Source: Actinobacillus capsulatus DSM 19761
GTDB taxonomy: Bacteria; Pseudomonadota; Gammaproteobacteria; Enterobacterales; Pasteurellaceae
Length of the DNA stretch: 64,000 nucleotides
Assembly (NCBI RefSeq): GCF_000374285.1
Contig: NZ_KB893940.1
Coordinates: 47,733-111,732, forward strand
Reading direction: 5' to 3'
Positions within the stretch are counted from its first letter, which is position 1. Each line of letters opens with the position of its first letter. The translations under genes and the position numbers were made by a program. This document shows, piece after piece, positions 1 through 10,700 of the stretch. A model generated the notes under the pieces. That model was given only the letters and a program-made list of their open reading frames with translations, was not told the DNA's origin and did no database searches.

Positions 1-106
1 CCCTAATGTGGATTTAGACACCATTAGAGCCAAAACGGAAGCCGATTTTATTGTTGCCGACGATTTTAAAGAAATGAAAATCAGCCAAAAAGGAATGCTG
101 TTATGA
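1..106 (+). CDS. atoA: 3-oxoacid/acetate CoA-transferase subunit B, C-terminal end (partial)
   Basis: Only the last 34 codons are in the window, in frame from base 2, ending in TGA. The peptide contains DLDTIRAKTEADF, the usual end of beta subunits of family I CoA-transferases (AtoA/ScoB), which move CoA from an acyl-CoA to acetoacetate or short-chain fatty acids. The stop overlaps the atoE start as ATGA, so the two genes are translationally coupled and belong to one ato operon. The atoA name rests on this tail and on the atoE-atoB neighbours. Confidence 0.75.
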   Translation, partial: PNVDLDTIRAKTEADFIVADDFKEMKISQKGMLL

Positions 107-1446
107 TTAGCCGAGTTTCCCGTTTTATGACGGCATTTGTCAGCAAATATCTACCTGATCCGCTCATTTTTGCCGTTTTACTGACCTTTATTACCTTTAT
201 TTGTGCATGGGGATTAACCGACAGTACTCCTGTTGATTTAGTGAATATGTGGGGAAGCGGTTTTTGGAATTTGCTGGGCTTTGGTATGCAAATGGCGTTG
301 ATTGTGGTAACTGGTAATGCCTTAGCGACCTCTCCGCAAATAAAAGCCTTTCTGAACCGAGCTGCCTCCGTTGCCAAAACACCGGCACAAGGGGTAATGC
401 TCGTAACTTTTATGGGCGGCTTAGCCTGTATCATTAACTGGGGGTTTGGTTTAGTGGTCGGAGCAATGTTTGCCAAAGAAGTGGCTCGCCGGATTAAAGG
501 CACGGATTACGCCTTACTGATTGCCTGTGCTTACATCGGCTTTATGACGTGGGGTGGCGGTTTTTCCGGCTCAATGCCGTTGTTAGCTGCCACACCGAAT
601 AATCCTGTTGCCCACTTTATGATGACTGCAGATAATCCACAGGGGATTATTCCAACAAGCCAGACTATCTTCTCTAATTATAATCTCTTCATTACCTTAG
701 CCCTGCTGTTTGTCTTGCCGTTAATTACCCTGATGATGACACCGAAAACCTCAGAAGCCAAAAGTGTCGATCCTGCCCTTCTTGCGCCTGATCCGTCCTG
801 TACCAAAAAATTAGACGAAAAGGCAACTGTGGCAGAGAAAATGGAAGAAAGCCGTTTTATTGCCTATCTAATTGGTCTGCTAGGTTACAGCTATCTCGCA
901 ATGCACTTCTATAAACAGGGATTTAACCTCACCATCAATAACGTCAACCTTATTTTCTTACTCACCGGATTGGTGTTACACGGTTCGCCAATGGCGTATA
1001 TGAGAGCCATTATGAATGCTACTCGCAGCACTGCTGGCATTTTAATTCAATTTCCGTTCTATGCTGGCGTTCAGTTGATGATGGAACATTCAGGGCTAGG
1101 CGGTATGTTAACCGAATTTTTCATCAATGTATCCACCAAAGAAACCTTTCCACTAATGACCTTCTTTAGTTCCGCTTTTATCAATTTTGCTGTGCCGAGC
1201 GGTGGCGGTCATTGGGTGATTCAGGGGCCTTTTGTTATCCCAGCGGCTCAAGCATTAGGGGCGGATTTAGGTAAATCGGCAATGGCAATCGCCTATGGTG
1301 AACAATGGATGAATATGGCACAACCGTTTTGGGCGTTGCCGGCATTGGGGATTGCAGGTTTAGGTGTTCGGGACATTATGGGCTACTGTATGACTGCACT
1401 TATTTTCACTGCCCCGATTTTTATCATTGGTCTTTATTTCTTATAA
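103..1446 (+). CDS. atoE: short-chain fatty acid transporter AtoE
   Basis: A 447-residue polytopic inner-membrane protein with a run of hydrophobic segments along its whole length and the family-typical stretch around [14 protein letters not shown]. AtoE proteins take up short-chain fatty acids such as butyrate for activation by the AtoDA CoA-transferase. The start overlaps the upstream CoA-transferase stop (ATGA). atoB follows after 19 bases. Length and reading frame look intact, unlike the two genes further downstream. Confidence 0.9.
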   Translation: MISRVSRFMTAFVSKYLPDPLIFAVLLTFITFICAWGLTDSTPVDLVNMWGSGFWNLLGFGMQMALIVVTGNALATSPQIKAFLNRAASVAKTPAQGVMLVTFMGGLACIINWGFGLVVGAMFAKEVARRIKGTDYALLIACAYIGFMTWGGGFSGSMPLLAATPNNPVAHFMMTADNPQGIIPTSQTIFSNYNLFITLALLFVLPLITLMMTPKTSEAKSVDPALLAPDPSCTKKLDEKATVAEKMEESRFIAYLIGLLGYSYLAMHFYKQGFNLTINNVNLIFLLTGLVLHGSPMAYMRAIMNATRSTAGILIQFPFYAGVQLMMEHSGLGGMLTEFFINVSTKETFPLMTFFSSAFINFAVPSGGGHWVIQGPFVIPAAQALGADLGKSAMAIAYGEQWMNMAQPFWALPALGIAGLGVRDIMGYCMTALIFTAPIFIIGLYFL

Positions 1447-1465
1447 ATCAAACAAGGAGAGAAAA

Positions 1466-2647
1466 ATGGAAAATATTGTGATTGTAAGTGCGGCTCGCAC
1501 GGCTATCGGTACCTTTGGTGGCGGATTATCCACAGTAAGTGCGGTTGATTTAGGGGCTGTTGTGATTCAAGAAACCTTAAAGCGAGCAAATGTATTGGCT
1601 GAGCAGGTCGATGAAGTCATTATGGGCAATGTGTTACAGGCGGGATTAGGGCAAAACCCTGCCCGTCAAGCCGCATTAAAAGCAGGAATTGGTGAAGAGG
1701 TTTCTTCTTTTACGCTCAATAAAGTATGCGGTTCGGGGCTAAAAGCTGTTGTGCTTGGTGCTCAAGCAATTGCCAGCGGTGATGCGGAGGTTGTAGTCGT
1801 CGGTGGAATGGAGAATATGAGCCAAGCTCCTTATGTGCTTGACAGTAAAGTGCGTAGCGGAGCGAAGATGGGTAATTTAACCCTGAAAGATACCATGGTG
1901 GAAGACGGCTTAACTTGTGCCATCAATCATTACCATATGGGGATCACCGCAGAAAATATCGCTCAAAAACACGGTTTTAGCCGAGAAGAACAGGATCAAT
2001 TTGCGTTATCTTCGCAGCAAAAGGCAAAACAAGCGGTCGAATCCGGGGCATTTTTGGCAGAAATCGTGCCGGTTGTGATTAAAACTCGTCAAGGCGAAAG
2101 CCTTTTCCAACAGGACGAACACCCTAAATTTAACACCACCGAAGAAAGCCTCGCCAAACTACGCCCTGCGTTTATCAAAGATGGCACGGTTACCGCGGGC
2201 AATGCTTCCGGTTTAAATGATGGTGCGGCGGCCTTAGTACTAATGAGCGAAAGCAAGGCGAACTCTCTCGGCTTAAAACCGCTTGCTCGTATCCGCAGTT
2301 ATGCGGCAAGCGGTAATGATCCAAAAGTAATGGGGTTAGGGCCTGTGCCAGCAGTACGAAAAGCACTAGCGAAAGCAGATTTAACCCTTGAGCAGGTTGA
2401 GCTGATTGAAGCCAACGAAGCTTTTGCCGCTCAAGCTCTCGGCGTGGCGAAAGAGTTACAACTGGATTTAAGCAAAACCAATATAAATGGCGGTGCTATC
2501 GCTCTTGGACACCCTATTGGTGCAAGCGGTGCAAGAATTTTGGTAACCCTAATTCACAGCTTACAAGCACAAAATAAACAGCTCGGGCTGGCTACACTCT
2601 GCATTGGCGGCGGTCAGGGCATTGCGATGATTGTTGAGCGGATATAA
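1466..2647 (+). CDS. atoB: acetyl-CoA acetyltransferase (thiolase)
   Basis: A 393-residue biosynthetic/degradative thiolase that interconverts two acetyl-CoA with acetoacetyl-CoA. The nucleophilic cysteine lies in [11 protein letters not shown]. The C-terminal [10 protein letters not shown] and CIGGGQG motifs carry the catalytic His and the second Cys. The ATG at 1466 is chosen because AAGGAGAG lies just upstream; the frame is open 13 codons further, into the end of atoE. Third intact gene of the ato cluster, it would cleave the acetoacetyl-CoA made by the CoA-transferase. Confidence 0.93.
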   Translation: MENIVIVSAARTAIGTFGGGLSTVSAVDLGAVVIQETLKRANVLAEQVDEVIMGNVLQAGLGQNPARQAALKAGIGEEVSSFTLNKVCGSGLKAVVLGAQAIASGDAEVVVVGGMENMSQAPYVLDSKVRSGAKMGNLTLKDTMVEDGLTCAINHYHMGITAENIAQKHGFSREEQDQFALSSQQKAKQAVESGAFLAEIVPVVIKTRQGESLFQQDEHPKFNTTEESLAKLRPAFIKDGTVTAGNASGLNDGAAALVLMSESKANSLGLKPLARIRSYAASGNDPKVMGLGPVPAVRKALAKADLTLEQVELIEANEAFAAQALGVAKELQLDLSKTNINGGAIALGHPIGASGARILVTLIHSLQAQNKQLGLATLCIGGGQGIAMIVERI

Positions 2648-2674
2648 ACTACTCTTCATTACAGGAGAACTGTG

Positions 2675-3436
2675 ATGTTAAATCAAAAAATTGCGATTGT
2701 TACGGGTGCTGCCAGCGGAATTGGATTAGCGATAAGCCAAAGCCTTACTCAAACAGGCGTTAAAGTCGTTATGGCAGATATTAATGAAACATTATTAAAA
2801 CAGCGTGCTGAAGAATTGCAAGCGACCTATATGGTTATCGATCTCTCTAAACAAGTGGATTGTAAAGCATTGGTGGATTATGCGGTTGGACAGTTCAGCA
2901 ATGTGGATATTCTTATCAATGTTGCGGGTATCCAAACAGTATCACCGATTGAAGATTTTCCGGAAGACCGTTGGTATTTAATGATGAACTTAATGTTAAA
3001 CGTCCCATTTTTATTAACTAAATATGTTTGGCCTTATATGAAGCAAAATCGTTGGGGGCGGATCATCAACTTAAATTCCATTCACGGATTGGTTGCCTCG
3101 GAATTTAAATCAGCCTATGTTTCCGCTAAACCCGGCTTACCGGGACTAGCCAAAACGGTGGCATTGGAGGGAGGAGCTTGCGGCATTACGGTAAATTCTA
3201 TTTGCCCTGCTTATGTCAGAACACCTTTGGTAGATAAACAAATCACTGACCAAGCCGTACATCATCAAATTTCCTAACAGGATGTGATTAGCCAAATTAT
3301 GCTGCAAAAAGCCGCAGTCAAACGGTTGATTGAACCGGCCGAAATTGGTGAATTTGTTAAATTCCTCTGCTCCGATGCGGCAGCATCAATCTTAGGAGCT
3401 TGTTTATCAATGGACGGCGGTTGGACTGCCGGTTAA
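2675..3436 (+). pseudogene. 3-hydroxybutyrate dehydrogenase (SDR), nonsense mutation
   Basis: An SDR oxidoreductase similar to D-3-hydroxybutyrate dehydrogenase. It has the TGAASGIG cofactor loop near the N-terminus, the NVAG strand, a catalytic Ser in NLNSIHG and a YxxxK site (YVSAK). The start is ATG 2675 behind AGGAG. An in-frame TAA at 3275-3277 stops translation after 200 residues. Beyond it the same frame continues for about 53 codons with the normal SDR tail (ending MDGGWTAG) to a stop at 3434. A single G-to-T change (GAA to TAA) would explain it. The product would lack the C-terminal substrate-binding part and is probably inactive. Confidence 0.85.
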
Positions 3437-3443
3437 TTAACTA

Positions 3444-3480
3444 AAATGCATCGCCGATTGGTTCAGCGATGCATTTTTTT
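3444..3480 (+). terminator. Rho-independent terminator after the dehydrogenase
   Basis: A perfect 11-bp stem (3444-3454 with 3466-3476), an 11-base loop and a T-run to 3480. It closes the ato-dehydrogenase transcript and separates it from the permease remnant, which has its own ribosome-binding site. Confidence 0.85.
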
Positions 3481-3516
3481 ATTCAAAGAATTTAAAATCC
3501 TATAAAGGAGAATCTT

Positions 3517-4837
3517 ATGCTAAGTTTAGTCGGTATTTTTATCGGGCTAGCGTTACTGATGTTTTTAGCTTTGAGAGGTATTCGATTGTTTGGATCGCTC
3601 CTTTATGTGCGTCAATTGTGGTATTAACGGGGGGATTGGATATTCTTGATGCCTATTTAGGTAGTTATATGATCGGGTAGTCGGTTTCGTTAAAGCGTGG
3701 TTTCCAGCATTCTTATTGAGTGCAATTTTTGGTAATTTGATGGATGTAAGCGGTGGCGCAAAATCCATTGCCGTTTGGTTAACTAAAATTATGGGAGCAA
3801 AAAGTGCGATTGCTTCTATTGTGTTAGGCTGTGCATTATTAACTTATGGCGGGGTAAGTTTGTTTGTGGTGGTTTTTGCCGTTTATCCCATTGCGTTGGC
3901 GGTATTTAAAGAAGCAAATATTACACGTCGTTTAATTCCCGGCACGATTGCTTGCGGTGCTTTTACTTTCACGATGACCGCTTTACCCAGTTTCCCACAA
4001 ATTCAAAATTTAATTCCGACCCAATATTTTGGTACAGACAGCGATGGCTGCACCTATTATGGGATTAATTGCTTCGGCAGTGCTTTTTTTCGGTGGTGTA
4101 GCTTATTTGGAAATGCGACGGAAAAAATATGCGAAAAACGGTGAGTTCTTTGTTGACCCGGAAACATCAATAACAACAGACAACAATGAAATAACTTTAT
4201 CTAATCAGCCATCTTACCATTAATAACAGTGATTATCGTATTAAATTTTATACCCGAATTAATTGGTTTGAAAAACGGCGATCCGAAGAATATCGTTCTG
4301 GCTTTGTTTGCTGGAATTGCATTAGTCACATTACTCAATCTGGATAAAAAATATACATTTATTCCGGCAGTTGGAAAAGGTGCAAACGGTGCGGTCGGAG
4401 CAATTATTAATACGGCGGCTGTCGTCGGCTTCGGTAGCGTAGTCAGAATGGCACCGGGGTTTGAGCATTTAACCTCAATGATTTTAAATATTCCGGGAAG
4501 TCTTTTGATTTCCTTATCAGTGGCCGCGAATATTTTAGCGGGAGCAATGGGTTCAGCTTCCGGTGGAATGGGGATTGCTTTAGAAGCCCTAGGTGAGAAA
4601 TATCTCATGCTCGCCAAACAGATGGGAATATCATCGGAAGCCTTTCATCGTATCGCTTCTTTATCATCGGGCGGATTAGACACGATGCCGCATAACGGTG
4701 CGGTATTAACCCTATTAAGTAATACGAGAATGACACACAAAGAATCTTATTTAGAGATTGCGGTAACGTCTTTCATTATGCCGATCATTGCCACGATCGT
4801 CTTGATTCTATTATTTAGTTTATTTGGTATTTATTAA
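3517..4837 (+). pseudogene. GntP-family permease (probable hydroxybutyrate permease), multiply frameshifted
   Basis: A good ribosome-binding site (AAAGGAG, 3504-3510) precedes ATG 3517. The translation is a GntP-type membrane permease, but it must change frame about four times: near 3577 (base lost after LALRG), near 3678 (a TAG appears after GSYMIG), near 4040 (extra base before AMAAPIMG) and near 4215 (base lost before LITVIIVLNF). Joined, the pieces give one permease of about 440 residues ending at 4837. Beside a hydroxybutyrate dehydrogenase the likely substrate was D-3-hydroxybutyrate; that is inferred from context. Several lesions make sequencing error an unlikely full explanation. Confidence 0.85.
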
Positions 4838-4921
4838 AGGTGGTGAATTATCAGACAGTAAGTGCGGTATGTTTTTGATGTGTTTTGATAATTTTTATTA
4901 AGTTAAAATAGTAAAAACCGC

Positions 4922-4950
4922 TTGAAATTTATTCGCATTTTTTGTAAAAT
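4922..4950 (+). promoter_or_regulatory. sigma-70-type promoter for rplKA
   Basis: TTGAAA (4922-4927) and TAAAAT (4945-4950) with 17 bases between them. It lies about 95 bases upstream of rplK and is the only good match in the gap after the permease pseudogene. Transcription would begin near 4957, directly before a hairpin. Confidence 0.65.
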
Positions 4951-4962
4951 TGATACTCTATT

Positions 4963-4991
4963 TACGAACGCAATTTTGCGTTCGTATTTTT
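4963..4991 (+). terminator. hairpin with T-run in the rplK leader
   Basis: Eleven complementary bases on each side (4963-4973 with 4976-4986), followed by TTTTT. The form is that of an intrinsic terminator. It sits only a few bases after the expected rplK start site, so it could act as an attenuator, or it could be the end of a transcript from upstream. Confidence 0.55.
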
Positions 4992-5046
4992 GTGTAAATC
5001 GGGGAGCTAGTAATAGCGTTATCACCCACTTAGAGGAAACTTAAAA

Positions 5047-5475
5047 ATGGCAAAAAAAGTCCAAGCATACGTTAAGTTGCAAGTTGCAGCTGGTATGGCT
5101 AACCCTTCACCACCAGTTGGTCCTGCATTAGGTCAACAAGGTGTTAACATCATGGAATTCTGTAAAGCATTCAACGCTCGTACTGAGAGCTTAGAAAAAG
5201 GTTTACCAATCCCTGTTGTTATCACAGTTTACGCAGACCGTTCATTCACTTTCGTAACTAAAACTCCACCGGCTGCAGTATTACTTAAAAAAGCTATAGG
5301 TATCAAATCTGGTTCAGGTAAACCGAACAAAGATAAAGTGGGTACAGTAACTCAAGAGCAATTACGTCAAATCGCTGAAACTAAAGCAGCAGATATGACT
5401 GGTGCTACTATCGAAACTAAAATGAAATCAATCGCTGGTACAGCTCGCTCAATGGGCTTAATCGTAGAGGAATAA
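5047..5475 (+). CDS. rplK: 50S ribosomal protein L11
   Basis: A 142-residue L11, full family length, with the usual start [13 protein letters not shown] and the [14 protein letters not shown] loop of the N-terminal domain. L11 binds the GTPase-associated region of 23S rRNA and is needed for the RelA stringent response. It heads the rplKA pair, with AGAGGAAAC just before the ATG. Unlike in E. coli, secE-nusG do not lie directly upstream; the permease pseudogene does. Confidence 0.97.
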   Translation: MAKKVQAYVKLQVAAGMANPSPPVGPALGQQGVNIMEFCKAFNARTESLEKGLPIPVVITVYADRSFTFVTKTPPAAVLLKKAIGIKSGSGKPNKDKVGTVTQEQLRQIAETKAADMTGATIETKMKSIAGTARSMGLIVEE

Positions 5476-5479
5476 TACA

Positions 5480-6169
5480 ATGGCTAAATTGACTAAAAAA
5501 ATGAAAGCAATTAAAGCTGGCGTAGATTCTACTAAAGCTTACGAAATCAACGAAGCGATCGCAGTTTTAAAACAATTCGCAACAGCTAAATTCGTTGAAA
5601 GCGTAGATGTAGCGGTGAACTTAGGTATCGACCCTCGTAAATCAGACCAAAACGTACGTGGTGCAACAGTATTACCACACGGTACAGGTCGTACGGCTCG
5701 TGTAGCAGTATTCACACAAGGCGCGAACGCAGAAGCAGCTAAAGCAGCAGGCGCTGATTTAGTAGGTATGGAAGATTTAGCAGAGCAAATTAAGAAAGGC
5801 GAAATGAACTTTGATGTTGTTATCGCTTCTCCGGATGCAATGCGTGTTGTAGGTCAATTAGGTCAAGTATTAGGTCCACGCGGCTTAATGCCAAACCCTA
5901 AAGTGGGTACGGTAACACCAAACGTTGCTGAAGCAGTTAAAAATGCTAAATCAGGTCAGATCCGTTACCGTAACGACAAAAATGGTATTATCCATACAAC
6001 GATCGGTAAAGCAGACTTCGCACCTGAGCAATTAAAAGATAACTTAGTTGCGTTATTAGCAGCGTTAAACAAAGCTAAACCAACAACAGCTAAAGGTATC
6101 TTCATCAAGAAAGTAAGCATCTCTACAACTATGGGTGCTGGTGTTGCTGTTGATCAAGCATCACTTTAA
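5480..6169 (+). CDS. rplA: 50S ribosomal protein L1
   Basis: A 229-residue L1, full length, with the conserved [15 protein letters not shown] segment of domain II. L1 builds the mobile L1 stalk at the ribosomal E site and in many bacteria represses translation of its own L11-L1 message. It starts four bases after the rplK stop, so the pair is translationally coupled. Confidence 0.97.
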   Translation: MAKLTKKMKAIKAGVDSTKAYEINEAIAVLKQFATAKFVESVDVAVNLGIDPRKSDQNVRGATVLPHGTGRTARVAVFTQGANAEAAKAAGADLVGMEDLAEQIKKGEMNFDVVIASPDAMRVVGQLGQVLGPRGLMPNPKVGTVTPNVAEAVKNAKSGQIRYRNDKNGIIHTTIGKADFAPEQLKDNLVALLAALNKAKPTTAKGIFIKKVSISTTMGAGVAVDQASL

Positions 6170-6189
6170 TTTCTAATAGAAGTTAAAAC

Positions 6190-6217
6190 TTTACAAGGTC
6201 GTAGATTATTGTATAAT
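6190..6217 (+). promoter_or_regulatory. promoter for rplJL (L10 operon)
   Basis: TTTACA (6190-6195) and a perfect TATAAT (6212-6217), 16 bases apart, just after rplA. AAGGTCG and CGACCTT flank the -10 as an inverted repeat (6196-6202 and 6220-6226). This corresponds in position to the secondary promoter known between rplA and rplJ in E. coli. Confidence 0.65.
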
Positions 6218-6223
6218 TTGCGA

Positions 6224-6457
6224 CCTTAACTTGCGAGAGCAAGCTGATGGTGCTTAGCCTATCTAAGCCCCGTCCAAGATCGTAGGCGAATAAGTTTTCT
6301 TATTCTTAATCAAAACCTACGTAGATGGTGAACAGACAGAATTTTCTGCTTCTGGACACCTTAGGCTCAGAAGATTGCTACTTGCGATGCAAGCGGTGAG
6401 TTTTTTGAGGTTTTTTGTAAATTCCACTTTAGTGGAGTGTATCAGGAGCTAAAACCA
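6224..6457 (+). promoter_or_regulatory. ribosomal protein L10 leader
   Basis: A long untranslated leader of about 230 bases between the rplJ promoter and the rplJ start. It contains several complementary blocks, such as CCTACG/CGTAGG-like pieces and GAGAGCAAGC near the 5' end. In gamma-proteobacteria this position holds the L10 leader, to which L10-(L12)4 binds to repress translation. The call rests on position and visible structure; no covariance model was run. Confidence 0.65.
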
Positions 6458-6949
6458 ATGGCATTAAATCTTCAAGACAAACAAGCAATTGTTGCTGAAG
6501 TAAACGAAGCTGCCAAAGGTGCCCTTTCAGCTGTTGTTGCGGATTCTCGTGGCGTAACAGTTGAGAAAATGACTGAATTACGTAAATCTGCTCGTGAAGC
6601 GGGCGTTTCAATGCGTGTTGTGCGTAACACTTTATTACGCCGTGCGGTTGAAGGCACTGAATTTGAGTGCTTAAAAGATACGTTTACTGGTCCGACTCTT
6701 ATTGCTTTCTCAAATGAACACCCGGGTGCAGCAGCACGCTTGTTCACTGAATTTGCCAAAGCAAACAAAGAGTTTGAACTTAAAGGTGCAGCCTTTGAAG
6801 GTAAAGTACAAGATGTAGAATTCTTAGCTACATTACCGACTTACGAAGAAGCAATTGCACGTTTAATGGGCACAATGAAAGAAGCTGCGGCAGGCAAACT
6901 TGTTCGCACTCTTGCGGCATTTCGCGACAAATTACAAGAAGCTGCATAA
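6458..6949 (+). CDS. rplJ: 50S ribosomal protein L10
   Basis: A 163-residue L10 starting [12 protein letters not shown]. It is the base of the ribosomal stalk and the autoregulator of its operon. The start is ATG 6458, eight or so bases after AGGAG (6444-6448); the frame is open to 6437 but upstream codons do not match the family. rplL follows after 60 bases. Confidence 0.96.
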   Translation: MALNLQDKQAIVAEVNEAAKGALSAVVADSRGVTVEKMTELRKSAREAGVSMRVVRNTLLRRAVEGTEFECLKDTFTGPTLIAFSNEHPGAAARLFTEFAKANKEFELKGAAFEGKVQDVEFLATLPTYEEAIARLMGTMKEAAAGKLVRTLAAFRDKLQEAA

Positions 6950-7009
6950 TTTTTAGCAGAAAACTTCTTAACTCGTTTAACAACTTATTTACTTTAGGAA
7001 TTGATTGTC

Positions 7010-7378
7010 ATGTCATTAACTAACGAACAATTAATCGAAGCGATCGCTTCGAAATCAGTATCAGAAATCGTTGAATTAATCGCAGCGATGGAAGAAAAAT
7101 TCGGTGTTTCAGCAGCGGCAGCAGTAGCAGCAGCTCCAGCAGCAGGTGCAGCGGCAGCAGAAGAGAAAACTGAATTCGACGTAATCCTTGCTAACGCAGG
7201 TGCAAACAAAGTTGCTGTAATCAAAGCAGTACGTGGTGCAACTGGTTTAGGCTTAAAAGAAGCTAAAGACTTAGTTGAATCGGCACCAGCAGCATTAAAA
7301 GAAGGCATCTCTAAAGCTGAAGCTGATGCACTTAAGAAAGAATTAGAAGAAGCTGGCGCACAAGTAGAAATCAAATAA
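7010..7378 (+). CDS. rplL: 50S ribosomal protein L7/L12
   Basis: A 122-residue L12. The N-terminal dimerisation domain is joined by an Ala-rich hinge (about residues 36-50) to the C-terminal factor-binding domain, with [20 protein letters not shown]. The ATG at 7010 gives the standard MSLTNEQ start behind TAGGAA; an in-frame ATT start three codons earlier is less likely. Followed by a strong hairpin. Confidence 0.97.
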   Translation: MSLTNEQLIEAIASKSVSEIVELIAAMEEKFGVSAAAAVAAAPAAGAAAAEEKTEFDVILANAGANKVAVIKAVRGATGLGLKEAKDLVESAPAALKEGISKAEADALKKELEEAGAQVEIK

Positions 7379-7413
7379 TTTTTGATTTAACTTTTCCAGA
7401 ACTTCAAGTTCAG

Positions 7414-7446
7414 AAAAAGCCAACGAGAAATCGTTGGCTTTTTCAT
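7414..7446 (+). terminator. attenuator/terminator between rplL and rpoB
   Basis: A 13-bp stem (7414-7426 with 7431-7443) closed by a GAAA tetraloop, with U-rich flanks. Its place matches the partial terminator in the E. coli rplL-rpoB gap, which reduces rpoBC transcription relative to ribosomal proteins. Partial readthrough is inferred from that parallel. Confidence 0.8.
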
Positions 7447-7503
7447 TTTTATTAGGCGTTATCATTGCAAGCGGTCAAAATTTTCCCATTTTTTGCAACA
7501 GGA

Positions 7504-7533
7504 TTGACCAAAATTGCGAATTTCTGCTATAAT
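7504..7533 (+). promoter_or_regulatory. probable extra promoter for rpoBC
   Basis: TTGACC (7504-7509) and a perfect TATAAT (7528-7533) with 18 bases between. It lies after the rplL attenuator and 257 bases before rpoB, so it could supply rpoBC transcripts independent of the ribosomal genes. Confidence 0.55.
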
Positions 7534-7554
7534 TGCCAACCATTTTTGCATTCC

Positions 7555-7584
7555 GGCTGACGGCTATAACTCCGTCAGCCTTTT
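7555..7584 (+). terminator. hairpin in the rpoB leader
   Basis: GGCTGACGG (7555-7563) pairs perfectly with CCGTCAGCC (7572-7580) over an 8-base loop, followed by TTTTGTG. It comes about 15 bases after the expected start from the 7504-7533 promoter, so that promoter could give a tiny RNA or be attenuated. The T-run is short. Confidence 0.5.
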
Positions 7585-7698
7585 GTGCTTGAACGCAATT
7601 GCTGATTTTGTCATTTTAATCAACAAATTTTGCAAATTTCCTGCCCATTTTGACCGCTTATAGTAGTGATTTTTGACTGTAAGTTAGGCAAATGGAAA

Positions 7699-7788
7699 AT
7701 GACACCTCGTAAATTAATGCCACTTCCAACTCGTCCTGTGACAGTCGGATTGTGTAATCTTAACCAAAAAAATCAGAAGGCTATCTAA
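7699..7788 (+). CDS. possible 29-residue leader ORF before rpoB
   Basis: An ATG-started frame of 29 codons (begins [10 protein letters not shown], ends NQKAI) stops two bases before the rpoB ATG. The rpoB ribosome-binding site (AGAAGG, about 7775-7780) lies inside it, so its translation could influence rpoB initiation. Its own ribosome-binding site is weak (AGG about 13 bases upstream). Chance cannot be excluded: frames of this size are common. Confidence 0.3.
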   Translation: MTPRKLMPLPTRPVTVGLCNLNQKNQKAI

Positions 7789-7790
7789 CA

Positions 7791-10700
7791 ATGGCATACT
7801 CATATTCCGAGAAAAAGCGTATTCGTAAGAGCTTTGGTAAGCGTCCACAGGTTCTTAACGTACCTTATCTATTAACAATTCAGCTTGATTCTTTTGAAAA
7901 ATTTATTGAAAGAGATCCAGATGGACAACAAGGTTTAGAAGCGGCATTCCGTTCAGTATTCCCAATTGTGAGCAACAATGGTGCAACTGAATTACAATAC
8001 GTTTCTTACGAATTAGGCGAGCCGGTATTTGACGTTCGTGAATGTCAAATTCGTGGTACAACCTATGCAGCGCCATTACGCGTAAAATTACGTTTAGTGA
8101 CTTTTGATCGTGAAGCGGCAGCAGGCACGGTAAAAGACATTAAAGAACAAAACGTGTATATGGGCGAAATCCCATTAATGACCGACAACGGTACTTTTGT
8201 TATCAACGGTACTGAGCGTGTAATCGTATCTCAGTTACACCGTAGTCCGGGCGTATTCTTCGATTCTGACAAAGGTAAAACCCACTCATCAGGTAAGGTG
8301 CTTTATAATGCACGTATTATTCCTTACCGTGGTTCTTGGTTAGACTTTGAATTCGATCCGAAAGACAACCTTTACGCGCGTATTGACCGTCGTCGTAAAT
8401 TACCGGCAACAATTATTCTGCGTGCTTTAGGCTATACCACAGAAGAAATTCTTTCAATTTTCTTCGAAAAAGTAACCTTTGAAATCCAAGATAACAAATT
8501 ATTAATGGCATTGGTGCCAGAGCGTTTACGTGGTGAAACGGCTGCATTTGATATTGAAGCAGACGGTACAGTATATGTAGAACGTGGTCGTCGTATTACT
8601 GCGCGTCATATCCGTACTTTAGAAAAAGACGGCATTACTCAAATCGAAGTGCCGGTAGAGTATATCGTAGGTAAAGTGACAGCGAAAGATTATATCGATC
8701 TTTCAACTGGCGAATTAGTTTGTCCAGCAAATATGGAAATCTCAATGGAGATGTTAGCGAAATTATCGCAGGCAGGTTACAAAGAGATCGATGTGTTATT
8801 TACCAACGACTTAGATCACGGTCCTTATATTTCTGAGACATTACGTGTCGACCCAACTTATGACCGTTTAAGCGCATTAGTGGAAATTTATCGTATGATG
8901 CGCCCGGGCGAGCCACCAACAAAAGAAGCAGCGGAAGCGTTATTTGATAATATGTTCTTCTCTGCAGATCGTTATGACTTATCTGCGGTAGGTCGTATGA
9001 AGTTCAATCGTTCACTTAACCTTGCTGAAGGCGTAGGCTCAGGCATTTTAAGTAACGATGATATTATCGGCGTAATGCAAAAATTAATTGAGATTCGTAA
9101 CGGTCGTGGTGAAGTGGATGATATCGACCACTTAGGTAACCGTCGTATTCGTTCTGTAGGTGAAATGGCAGAAAACCAATTCCGTATTGGTTTAGTGCGT
9201 GTGGAACGTGCAGTGCGTGAACGTTTATCGTTAGGTGATTTAGACGGTATTACTCCACAAGATTTAATCAATGCGAAACCAATTTCTGCGGCAGTGAAAG
9301 AATTCTTCGGTTCTTCACAACTTTCGCAATTTATGGACCAAAATAACCCGCTTTCAGAGGTGACACACAAACGTCGTATTTCGGCATTAGGTCCGGGCGG
9401 TTTAACACGTGAACGTGCAGGCTTTGAGGTTCGAGACGTACATCCGACTCACTATGGTCGTTTATGTCCAATCGAAACCCCAGAGGGTCCAAACATCGGT
9501 TTGATCAACTCACTTTCTGTGTATGCACGTACCAATAACTACGGTTTCTTGGAAACACCATTCCGTAAAGTGGTAAACGGTCAAGTAACCGAAGATATCG
9601 AGTATTTATCAGCAATCGAAGAAGGTAACTACGTTATCGCTCAGGCGAACTCTAACTTAGATGAAGAGTTCCGTTTCACTGATACATACGTAACTTGTCG
9701 TGGTGAACACGGTGAGTCAGGTTTATACAAACCGGAAGATATCCACTATATGGATATCTCAACACAACAAGTTGTTTCTGTGGCAGCAGCGTTAATTCCA
9801 TTCCTTGAGCACGACGATGCGAACCGTGCGTTAATGGGGGCGAACATGCAACGTCAGGCAGTTCCAACATTACGTGCGGACAAACCACTTGTTGGTACGG
9901 GTATGGAAAAACCAATCGCACTTGACTCAGGTGTTGCGATTGTGGCGAAACGTGGTGGTACAGTTCAATATGTGGACGCATCTCGTATCGTAGTTAAAGT
10001 AAATGAAGATGAAACGATTCCAGGCGAAGCAGGTATCGACATCTATAACTTAATTAAATACACCCGTTCAAACCAAAATACTTGTATCAACCAAATTCCT
10101 TGTGTGAATTTAGGCGAACCAGTAGCACGTGGTGAGATCTTAGCAGATGGTCCTTCAACAGACTTAGGTGAATTAGCATTAGGTCAAAATATCCGTGTGG
10201 CATTCATGCCATGGAATGGTTATAACTTCGAAGACTCAATGTTAGTTTCTGAGCGTGTGGTACAAGAAGACCGTTTCACAACAATCCATATCCAAGAATT
10301 ATCTTGTGTGGCGCGTGATACTAAACTTGGTGCGGAAGAAATCACTGCGGATATTCCAAACGTAGGTGAATCTGCATTAAGCAAACTTGATGAATCAGGT
10401 ATCGTTTACGTTGGTGCGGAAGTTAAAGGCGGCGACATCTTAGTAGGTAAAGTAACGCCTAAAGGCGAAACCCAATTAACACCGGAAGAAAAACTTTTAC
10501 GTGCAATCTTCGGTGAGAAAGCTTCTGACGTTAAAGATTCTTCATTACGTGTGCCAAACGGTACTTCAGGTACAGTTATTGATGTTCAAGTATTTACTCG
10601 TGATGGCGTTGAAAAAGATAAACGTGCATTAGAAATCGAGGAAATGCAGCTTAAAGAAGCGAAGAAAGATTTAACTGAAGAGTTAGAAATTTTAGAAGCT

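Noticed and set aside
6196..6226. rplA terminator formed by AAGGTCG/CGACCTT
   Set aside because: The stem is only 7 bp with a 17-base loop containing the rplJ -10 and no T-run; more likely chance or promoter-linked.
8972..9981. Minus-strand frames inside rpoB (and similar ones in rpoC)
   Set aside because: Long antisense frames are expected opposite highly biased codons; none has a start signal or known domain.
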